Source: Physocladia obscura (lineage: Eukaryota > Chytridiomycota > Chytridiomycetes > Chytridiales > Chytriomycetaceae). Taken from it: DNA of 15,788 bases. Under the pieces are notes generated by a model. That model saw only the letters and a program-made list of their open reading frames with translations, ran no database searches and was not told the DNA's origin. Made by a program: the position numbers and the translations under genes. Of this stretch, positions 8,776 through 15,788 are shown one piece after another. Numbering within the stretch: the first letter of the stretch is position 1; each line of letters opens with the position of its first letter. The stretch spans positions 1 to 15,788 of the forward strand of contig JADGJH010000641.1 of assembly GCA_027596945.1 (NCBI GenBank), read 5' to 3'.

Positions 8776-11700
8776 CTATTTTCTCTTTCTGTTTCTATCA
8801 TTGTTGTCCTTTGCTGGAAGTAACCAAATATTCCAGTAAGCATTGATGTTATTGAAATCTTTGTCAGGGAAATGGTCACTTCTTGGTTGTATGTGGTCAA
8901 TTTCAAATCCTTTAGTGACAACACCATCGGGGATTCTCAAATATTTTAAAAGGTCATGTTGTTCAAGGAACATATGTTTTAATGAGTATTCATTAGAGCA
9001 TCCATAACTTACAATCTGATTAATCACTCGAATTGCCTTTACTCTTTTTTTCTTAATGTCATTCTTCATGTTCTCTTTATTTCTTTTTGATTCATCCACT
9101 TTGCAATAATCAATATCTTTTGTTGCTTCTCTTTTCTTTTGGTCATCTTTGACATTGATAAACTGTTTCTTCACAGCTCTGCTGATGGCTGTGTATCTCA
9201 TATCCTCCTTCATTCTGTTCCATTCATGAATTGTAAGAGGTTCTTTTATTGTTTCTTCTTGTACACAATGGACTGTGCTGCAATAGTTTATCCAAAAGCA
9301 CTGTTGGAGCTGTTATCTTGTTATTGATATTCTTTCTCCAGTTATAGTATCCTCTAATTCAATCAATGGCTTAAGCTTTTTAACTTTGTAAGATGCTCCA
9401 TTCCCTGTGTTGAGTGATTTAAGATTTCTGTTTGACACTACAGGGCTTCCAACCATTGAAAGGACATCTTGAGAGTTTACGTCATCAGGATTAGCATTGA
9501 TTCTTATAATTTTCGTTTTTTTATGTTTTGCTTCTTCCATCATCATCTTATTGATTTCTTTCCATTTCACATGAGTGTAAGCTAAATGAACATTTGTGTT
9601 TTGATACTGTTATCCAAGTTATTGGGGGTTAGTTCCATCACTTTGTCATATAGCTCCCACACACTGTCATCTGACCTATGATTAATTACAAGTTCTGTGA
9701 TGTAGTAATCAACAAGTTCTTTTAATGCTGTTGATTTCAAATACTTGTAAGTCTTAAGCTCAATTGGAGGAAGTTGTTTAAAATCACCCACCAGAACAAA
9801 TTTGACAGTGGTATTCATTTTAACAAAATACAAGATTTCATAAATCTTTGCTGTTAATAAACTAACTTCATCTATAAAAATGTAATCAAATTTCCTTGCT
9901 GCATTCACTGCTTCATCCAAGTTGCACTTGTCATTATTATCATATGAAAAAATGAATATACTGTGGTGCTCCAATTAAATGTGCTGCCTTATTAGTAGTT
10001 GCTAAGAGTACATATGACTCTCCATTAATTGCTGGAATCCATTCTTCTTCCTTTAATTTGTAGGTGTAGAGACTTTGAAAAGGCTCTTTTGACACTCTGA
10101 ATTGGGTTGGAATTGGTTCTAATCTGTAATTACCTATTCTAGGCTTACATTCAACATCATGTCCATCTTCGACACAGACTGAGTCTGTTTTCAATCCAAC
10201 AATTTGCCCTCCCATCTTCATTGCCAATTCATACAGCATCATGTTGCAGTTGTCAATGATTTGCCAATAGAATGGGATTGTGTTGAAATGCTTTGTTGTT
10301 ATTGTTTTGGTTGTGATGTGATACAAGTTTGGGCTGTCTGTTAAGCATTGATATGTTGAGTTGTCACAGGAGAAAATGTACCTCACAGCATTGTTCAGGC
10401 TCATTGTGAATCTGTCCTTTTGTTTTTCTATTTTCTTTTTACCCAAACATCCAATCAGATTATTCATAATAACTTTTGCGCTATCCCCACATTTGTCAAA
10501 AATCCTTTTTGCAAAGTCATTAAAGTAATCAAGCTGTAATGTCTTGCTTGGAATAATTTCATATATTATTTTCAAGTCAATCCCAAGCACTATTGCCTTT
10601 TCCAAATGTGTTCGTGAGTACCAGCCATTTCCACGCATTGGTTGAGTATTTATTGTTTCCACATAGAACCAACCAGTTTGTAATCTTCCTGAATAAGGCC
10701 GCACTTCATCAAAAATAGTGAATATGCACCATGGGTCTTTATTTTTGATGGTCATACAAGCTGTATGACATTTTTGAATATTGTAGCACTTTAAACTTGC
10801 TGTTTCCAATAGTGCATAGAATGTCTTCACAATGGCCTGTTTTTGATGGCCAAAAACACTTCTTTAGTATTTTTGTTGAAAGTGCTTTCAATTTTGTCAT
10901 TCCCTACATAAATATCAAATGCCTCACATGCCAAGCTTACAAGGTTTTGGTTTTTGAACAGAATTCCGAGAGCTTTTGCAGCATCAAATGCCTCCTTATA
11001 TACTGGATTAGCCTCAATTATTACATTGTTTTTGTACTCAATTCTGGTTGCTCTGCCATTGGTGCCTTCAGTCTTGTAAACAGTTTGTTCTTGAGTAACA
11101 AAATAGACCACTAATTTAATCAGATTATCTGTATTAGTATAGACCACATTGCAGTCATTGAGCTGACTCAATTCATGAAACAGCACATCTAGTAGAATTT
11201 TCCTTTCACTATTAAATACATTCAAAGATTTAGCTGATGACTTGAATTTTAATGGAATTTTTGAAGCACATGATTTACCTATTGCAATAATTGTATTCCA
11301 CAGCTCTTTAATTAACACTGGATACATGTGTTCATTGGCAACAACATAAATCAATGAGGATAAATGGTGGTTTTGTTTTGTTGGAGCATAACGGCAAAAT
11401 ATGTTCATTTCTAAGTCCAAAGCATACAAGCTAATTTTATACTCTTTGCAGAAAGCTTCTATCTGCCATGTTGTTATTCCACTATCTATTTCTTCTTCTT
11501 CAAAAAATTCTATCAATTTTCTTTGAGTTAAACCACCAGATATAAGTGGAGCATACGTTTTGAGTAGAAAATTGTAAACACAGTCATTTTTGTTTGTATT
11601 GTTTGGCTCAAGATGGAGGTGGTGATAACTGAGAGTTGCACCATAAATTCTTTGATTCATTAAATTCACTTGCACTGCAGGAACAGGGGTTGTTACATAT

Positions 11701-12356
11701 GCAATATTGGTGACATCTGTGTCATATGGCTTATCATAAGCTTTTTGCTGAGCTAATGTTTCCAAATAAGCTTGAACAAAATGTTCCTCAATATTGTGCA
11801 AGAATCCATTCTCTGTATATGAAGTGTCATGGTCAGTGTAGTGAGTTACAAAGCTAATTTGGTACTCAACATTTACTCTCATCGCAAAGATGGGAGCTAG
11901 ATTATAAACTATATCTATTGTCTTTCTCTTCTTTTTTGCTCCCTCAATTTGTTCTAGTTGTCTCTTTAATGCATTCTTCAATTCAAGTCTTGTTTTCTTT
12001 CGAGATTCCATGAAGTCTTCTGTTGACCACCTTCTTTTCAAAACATTGTGCACAACTTCCATACCTCCGTTCTGAAGCTGCTTCATTGTCTTGTCAGTTT
12101 TCTTGATGAATGTGTTGTCCAACTTTAGAATATAGTTTTTGATAATTGCTGCTTTATTGCTCCAAATGAAATTTGCAATGTGTGTTTGCAACATTTTATG
12201 TTCCTTCTCATTCTGAAGAAGTTTCAATTGGTTTACAATAGTTCTACTTCTTCTCTTACACGGGATGAATTGCCCTTTGTAAGTGAGGGCATAATTATTT
12301 GGTTCAAATAGCTGTATACTTTGGTAGAAACAGCGCACCTTATTCAATGAAAACAT
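8776..12356 (-). pseudogene. Fused family-B DNA polymerase, SF1 helicase and HNH-like protein, broken
   Basis: One ancestral reading frame of roughly 1190 codons, starting at ATG 12356. 12356-10827 (509 residues): polymerase N-terminal and exonuclease-like region. About 10830-9950: palm region with motif A-like CYNIQKCHTACM, motif B-like MNNLIGCLGKK and motif C-like GLKTDSV. About 10010-9584: helicase ATNKAAHLIGAP (motif Ia), FIDEVSLL (Walker B) and VGDFKQLPP (motif III). 9570-9200: STVHCVQEET and RYTAISRA (motifs V and VI). The end carries FEIDHIQPRSDHF with a later YWN, an HNH-like pattern. Breaks: single-base frameshifts near 10830, 9950 (a T run) and 9600, and TAA at 9313-9315. The Walker A motif expected between INGES and YVLLATTNK is absent. 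Motif A has Asn where the catalytic Asp is expected. The fusion is inferred because conserved motifs continue across every break without spacer. Confidence 0.8.
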
Positions 12357-12425
12357 TTATACTATTGCTAAATAAAATAGTTTTTGAATTAAATTCAGTT
12401 TTTTTTATTTTTTTTTTTTGGAATC

Positions 12426-12454
12426 AAAAAATTCAGCTGGCCAGATTTTTTCAA
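12426..12454 (-). promoter_or_regulatory. Conserved intergenic motif, copy B
   Basis: Same core as at 8711-8740, differing by about four bases, including the palindromic CTGGCCAG form here. It lies about 70-100 bp upstream of the polymerase ATG (12356) and downstream of the stop of gene X (12544). Two copies in equivalent positions before unrelated minus-strand genes argue for a cis-acting signal of the element. Confidence 0.55.
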
Positions 12455-12543
12455 TGGAAATGTTGCCATAAAAATTCACAACAAAAAATGAGTATACAAT
12501 CTTTAATGTCCAAAAATGCAAGTTAAACGAGGTAAAGCAAAAT

Positions 12544-13311
12544 TCATTCTTCAGTGAAATCTTCCAAATCAGCATCTGCTAGCAACCCTTCATCATCAAT
12601 GTCAAATGCATATGTTGTATCACATGTGTGTAGCCCAGCTGGTGTCTCCTTCCAAAAAGCAGCCAACAACACATCAGTTTCTGCCAATTGCTGACATTCA
12701 CTTGACTTGAACCATGCTTCAAACTTCTTAATGTTTTTTACTATAGTTGTGAAGTACATTGGGGCAAACGAGAATTGCTGGTACTTGCAAACAAACTTGG
12801 CATAATTTTTGTACACATAAAAGGATGTGCACTTCAATCAAAATTCTGAATTGATATGTTCCAAAAAATCAGCAAATTGTTCTGCTTTTGGTTTTGAGTT
12901 CTACATGTATGTATCAGTAGATGGCATTGAACTCATCATAATTCTCACCTTTCAAAACTCATCAAAAAGTTGTATCAGTTTCTCACCAATAAACAGATGA
13001 TATTCATTTGTTTTTTTGGTCATGGCTGCAACATAGTAGAGGCTTTGACAAATTTGCTCTGTCAATCTCATTTTCATTTCAGCTCTTTCCACAGATTCTG
13101 GTGTATCATATGAATCTGCAAACTCTTGCCATATTGTAGTGTATTTTTTGCTTGCGAGCGGGCCATACTTTTGCAGGAGTGACTTCACTGGTTGAAATGG
13201 GTCAATGCCGGTTTCAGTGTGAGTTGGTGGGAGATGGCGCAGTATGGCTCCTTCCATCTGAGTTGGTTCAGTTGGACCAGAATCTGAAGATGTTGAACTT
13301 GTTATTGACAT
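12544..13311 (-). pseudogene. Element gene X, unknown function, interrupted by three stops
   Basis: ATG at 13311 (MSITSSTSSDS) opens a frame that runs to 12544 in a single phase but is interrupted by TGA (12952-12954), TAG (about 12901) and TGA (12838-12840). About 250 codons remain. The first half is helical and charged (KYTTIWQEFADSYDTPESV). The second half contains FYVYKNYAKFVCKYQQ and ends in an acidic tail (LADADLEDFTEE). I recognise no family or catalytic motif. Its 5' end overlaps the left edge of coiled-coil copy 2, head to head. A GT-AG pair would remove the TAG but leaves both TGA codons, so splicing does not rescue it. Confidence 0.55.
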
Positions 13312-14440
13312 TGATGTACCTGACAAATGGATGAAAATGGTCAACCCAACAAGAGCCAACATTAATCAATCAATGAAGGAACAAATTATAGAACTGGAAG
13401 AGGCTGTCAAACAATTACAGTCTGAATTTAATGAGAACAATAATCCTGATTTTGAACAGCTGTCAGTGGTTAAAATAAAACATTCATTACTGGATAAAAT
13501 AAAACAATTAATGAATAGTAACAAGTACTTTGAGACTGATAGTGAGTTGTTCTTTGTTGACAATATGCTTGTCTATTATCTAAGAAAAAAGAGCAGCAGT
13601 GACAATAAAAAGAGAATTCAGCAAATCAAACACTATTTAATGAAAGGAGACATGAACCTCTGCAAAGAACTCCATGACAATCAGCCAGCCATCCAAAAGA
13701 GACTATACCATCACTTGAAAAAGGAGAAAGATTGTTGAGATTAAACTTTGTTTATCATTATCTGAGTCAGAGAATGCTGGCAGTGGTCCTCTATCCTGAG
13801 CAAACATGTGGCCAAGAAATTTGTGGGTGCTGTTATTGTTTCCTTGGTTGTTGCATTTTGTGTTTACGTAAACAGTGTCACATGCTTCCAATTCCATAAA
13901 TGCTGGTTCTGATGGATTCAATGAACAGTTTATGTGCACTGACGTCTCTGATATTGTTCCATTTGATAGAGTCTTTATTGTTGTGATTATGATTGTAGTG
14001 AATATTTTAGTCAAAGATAATGGACAAATGACCCATTTGCCAGATTCATTCTTGTAAACCAGTACAACTGCTTCTTGTGTTGTAAGTACTTCATTGGATG
14101 ATCCATCATTCAAATCCAGCTGGAATCCTTGTTCCTCTGAATTCCATCCACCAAATTCTATCTGTGACATGTTTCTTTCAATAATTTGAGTCTTGCATCT
14201 TGTTTCAAAGTGGCTCTGCATTGTCCTTCTTGACATCACCTTTTGTTGACACATGAAGCACATCTGTTTCTTATAATCGCAATCTTGAACATGTTCATCA
14301 AGATTCCATTTGAGGACCTTGAACTTGCAGTTTTCATTAGTACAAGCTTCTAAAAAGGGTGTTAGTGTCATTTGGAGCTGTTTATTATGAAACAATGATT
14401 CAGTCTTACATTGAGGGAGGAATCTTGTTAAAAAATGACA
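13308..14440. repeat. Direct repeat module, copy 2
   Basis: Second copy of the module at 7385-8530, same orientation, starting 5.92 kb further on. The left end meets the 5' end of gene X. The right end is cut inside the RING-like half of the zinc-finger gene, where retrotransposon-like sequence begins. Confidence 0.8.
13331..13738 (+). pseudogene. Coiled-coil protein of the element, copy 2, N-terminally truncated
   Basis: An open frame of 135 codons from ATG 13331 to TGA 13736-13738. It matches the middle and end of copy 1 (about 70-75% identity) with no frameshift. The N-terminal 60 or so residues of copy 1 are missing; similarity starts at IDVPDKW and an in-frame TGA lies just upstream. 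It stops earlier than copy 1, after LKKEKDC, because of a short deletion relative to copy 1. It could still make a short heptad-repeat protein. Confidence 0.6.
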
Positions 14441-14461
14441 GCTGTCAACTTTAACAAGCAT
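13703..14461 (-). pseudogene. SIAH/TRAF-like zinc-finger protein of the element, copy 2, 5'-truncated
   Basis: An uninterrupted frame of 252 codons. Its first seven or so codons, including the ATG at 14461, lie in the adjoining retrotransposon-like sequence; the conserved part begins at CHFLTRFLPQCKTES. The zinc-finger half keeps all expected ligands (C-x4-C in CTNENC, H-x4-C, CFMCQ, then SHF and RCKT), unlike copy 1. The RING-like first half is gone. The C-terminal region is open where copy 1 has two stops, and it extends about 14 residues past the copy 1 stop into the convergent coiled-coil gene. The intact frame may be chance or weak constraint. Confidence 0.65.
14427..14455. repeat. Palindrome at the element/retrotransposon junction
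   Basis: A perfect 12-bp palindrome TGACAGCTGTCA (14436-14447) is flanked by inverted arms GTTAAA (14427-14432) and TTTAAC (14450-14455). It lies exactly where similarity to module copy 1 ends and GC-rich sequence begins. It might be an insertion-target feature or a chance product of the junction. Confidence 0.6.
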
Positions 14462-15788
14462 CCCTTTGTTTTGTTTGAAGCAGCGTTAGTGAAACGCATA
14501 CGCAACTGGGCTCGCTGTCCTACCCAGGGCTGCGAGTCTGCTACTCTCACGTCGAACGGCACCAGCGGGAACCCAAACCAATTTGGGTTCACATACATCC
14601 AGCTGAAGTGCGGGATGTGCAACTGCCGGTGCCACCTTGATGCCGCCCTCCGGGAAGGCAAGTCTGCAGCCGCTGATCTCTTGGCAGAATGGGAGTCGGA
14701 GCATGTCAAACTCGTTCCGGCGCAGCCGGCAAAGAAGCGCCTGCATGCTGAGTCAACGCCGCACGCCAACGAACCTGATGAACAAACGGCGACAAAACCA
14801 GGATCAGAGACAACAAACACCGGCAAAGCGAAGGTACAGCAGACACTGTCCTTCGCCCCAGTCATGACGGCTGGGAAAGGGGGTGCGCTGAGCAACGCCT
14901 TAATGGAAAAGGCACCGAAAACAAGCAAAACTGCAGCTGGTGCCACCCAAAACAAAGTGGCAGCAACTGCCACAGCACCGAGCAAAACCACAGTAACAGC
15001 GGCAACGTCCAGCATGAATACTCCATTCCAGTTCGGAAGCATGGCTGTGTCGGTGCCACAGCCGTTTACATTACTGATCCTCACTGGACAACTGTCAGGC
15101 AGAGTCCTGCCAACTTCAGTGACTGCCAAACTGCCGGCATACCTCAGACGAACAACGCCAGCCCGGACAACACCAAACCCTAATGGCCGCATCCCTGGAC
15201 AGATTGACCTAATTACGCGAATCAAAAAAAGCTGAGGAGCGTGCCGATCGTGCTGAGGCAGAAGCTGCTGGCCTTCAAGTGCAGCTCCAGCAGCTCATTG
15301 AGTTACTGACTGCATTCACAGGCCAGCAGACTACTGGGATTGGGAACAGCGACCCTGCATTTAGCAGCCGCCCAGCAAACACACCGGCAATGGCTGCTCC
15401 AATGCCAAGCACTGGATCTGGTAACTGCCGTGGCGTGAATGGACGAAATGTACCAGGGCTAGCACCAGCCATGCAGCAAGTGCAAGCACATGTGCAAACA
15501 GCGCCAGTGCAAGCACAGAACAATGCCGAGGCCTCAGCCTCGACGGCAAACAACTGGGTTACTGTGGCATGCCATGGAGCAAAAAAACTAGTGAAGCCAC
15601 TGGCTCCGACGCCAAAGGAGCGTCCACTGCAAACACGCCAACAGTGGGACCAGACAGTACACCGAACACGCCAGAGAGACGCAATCAGGATGTCTAAGGA
15701 GCTCCCAGCTCCAAAGACATTTGCGATTGTTCGTGTGGAGCTACACAGCAACCGGCAGCTTCGCGCCTGTCAACCAAAAGACCGCAAG
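14435..15788 (+). mobile_element. Non-LTR retrotransposon ORF1-like (Gag-like) fragment, frameshifted, runs off the window
   Basis: GC-rich coding sequence, in contrast to everything to its left. Frame 1 (14435-15235, 266 codons) has a Cys/His cluster at residues 28-67 (CPTQGC, then CGMCNCRCH). A long Ala/Thr/Lys/Pro-rich linker follows. Frame 2 (about 15213-15788, open to the window edge) begins with a charged coiled coil (KAEERADRAEAEA, then LQVQLQQLIELL), then a Gln/Ala-rich linker and NNWVTVACHGAKKLV, typical of the region before the RNA-binding part of LINE ORF1 proteins. The change of frame occurs between 15205 and 15231, near a run of seven A. Endonuclease and reverse transcriptase would lie beyond the window. 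Family assignment rests on overall composition and these two features only; no RRM is visible before the edge. Confidence 0.55.

Larger units (their letters stand above)
7206..14440. mobile_element. Decayed self-replicating DNA element (polymerase B-helicase-HNH) with repeated accessory module
   Basis: A block of about 7.2 kb with a different gene style from the host: intronless, AT-rich, densely packed, with replication proteins. Order from left: coiled-coil gene (+), SIAH/TRAF-like zinc-finger gene (-), polymerase-helicase-HNH gene (-), unknown gene X (-), second coiled-coil copy (+), second zinc-finger copy (-). Nearly every gene is broken by frameshifts, stops or truncation. The layout matches a virus-derived or virus-like replicon carrying its own protein-coding replication machinery. 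I see no capsid, packaging ATPase, integrase or transposase in what remains. Left limit is uncertain by about 120 bp; right limit is set by the retrotransposon-like sequence. Confidence 0.7.

Noticed and set aside
10819..10835. Programmed ribosomal frameshifting between polymerase halves
   Set aside because: No slippery heptamer with a clear downstream structure is visible, and the same gene has two other frameshifts, a nonsense codon and a lost P-loop, so mutation is the simpler cause.
12901..12954. Intron in gene X (AAG|GTGAGA ... TGTAG|AAC)
   Set aside because: The pair would remove the TAG, but a TGA lies just upstream of the donor and another further downstream, so splicing does not restore the frame; the rest of the element is intronless.
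7833..13311. TGA read as a sense codon in the element genes
   Set aside because: Four of the in-frame stops are TGA, but TAA (9313) and TAG (about 12901) also interrupt, and there are several single-base frameshifts. The second module copy has ordinary sense codons (AGA, GGA) at two of the TGA sites. Decay explains all of it.
7206..14440. Polinton/Maverick assignment
   Set aside because: A family-B polymerase is present, but I see no integrase, packaging ATPase, protease or capsid genes and no long terminal inverted repeats. The fused helicase is also not typical.
14428..15225. Long minus-strand open frame opposite the ORF1-like gene
   Set aside because: It is a Val/Ala/Leu-rich shadow of a GC-rich coding strand with no motif; the plus strand shows the Cys cluster, the coiled coil and continuation to the window edge.
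1..15788. CRISPR arrays, tRNA or rRNA genes
   Set aside because: No regularly spaced repeats and no cloverleaf or rRNA-like segments were found by eye on either strand.

Overview
Organism. The window is nuclear DNA of a eukaryote, probably a unicellular one. The left host gene has 11 very short, T-rich GT-AG introns (45-68 nt, one of 136 nt), spacers are full of A/T homopolymers, and there are no bacterial operons or ribosome binding sites. The exact lineage cannot be read from the sequence. A protist such as a rhizarian/foraminiferan would fit the intron style, but that is a guess.

Layout. (1) 1-1190: AT-rich spacer with no supported gene. (2) 1191-5880, minus strand: a complete 12-exon gene for a SWI/SNF-type ATPase (Snf2/Sth1/Brahma/BRG1 class) with polyglutamine, QLQ, HSA, DEAD-like ATPase, helicase-C, SnAC-like and bromodomain regions. 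The 15-codon first exon and the bromodomain exon are easily missed. Spliced length is 3993 nt (1330 residues) with no stop. (3) 5881-6027: a 147 bp head-to-head spacer, probably a shared promoter. (4) 6028-7080, plus strand: an intronless inositol polyphosphate kinase gene. (5) 7206 to about 14440: a decayed mobile or virus-derived element. (6) 14435-15788, plus strand: a more GC-rich piece of what looks like a non-LTR retrotransposon ORF1. It abuts the element and runs off the window.

The element. Its core is one long minus-strand reading frame (12356 down to 8776) encoding a family-B DNA polymerase fused to a superfamily-1 helicase and a C-terminal HNH-like domain. It is now broken by three single-base frameshifts and a nonsense codon, and it has lost the helicase P-loop. 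Upstream lies a broken gene of unknown function. On both sides is a roughly 1.1 kb module in direct orientation, holding a plus-strand coiled-coil protein gene convergent with a minus-strand SIAH/TRAF-like zinc-finger gene. The module copies are about 70-75% identical in protein, by eye. A nearly identical ~30 bp sequence lies in two intergenic gaps, each upstream of a minus-strand gene of the element, and looks like an element-specific promoter or processing signal.

How the parts relate. The SWI/SNF ATPase and the inositol polyphosphate kinase are both normal host genes, and soluble inositol polyphosphates are known in yeast to influence SWI/SNF-class remodelling, so their divergent pairing is notable. 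The element appears self-contained for DNA replication (polymerase, helicase, nuclease-like domain) and carries a possible ubiquitin-ligase-like accessory gene. It landed just downstream of the kinase polyadenylation signal and has since decayed.
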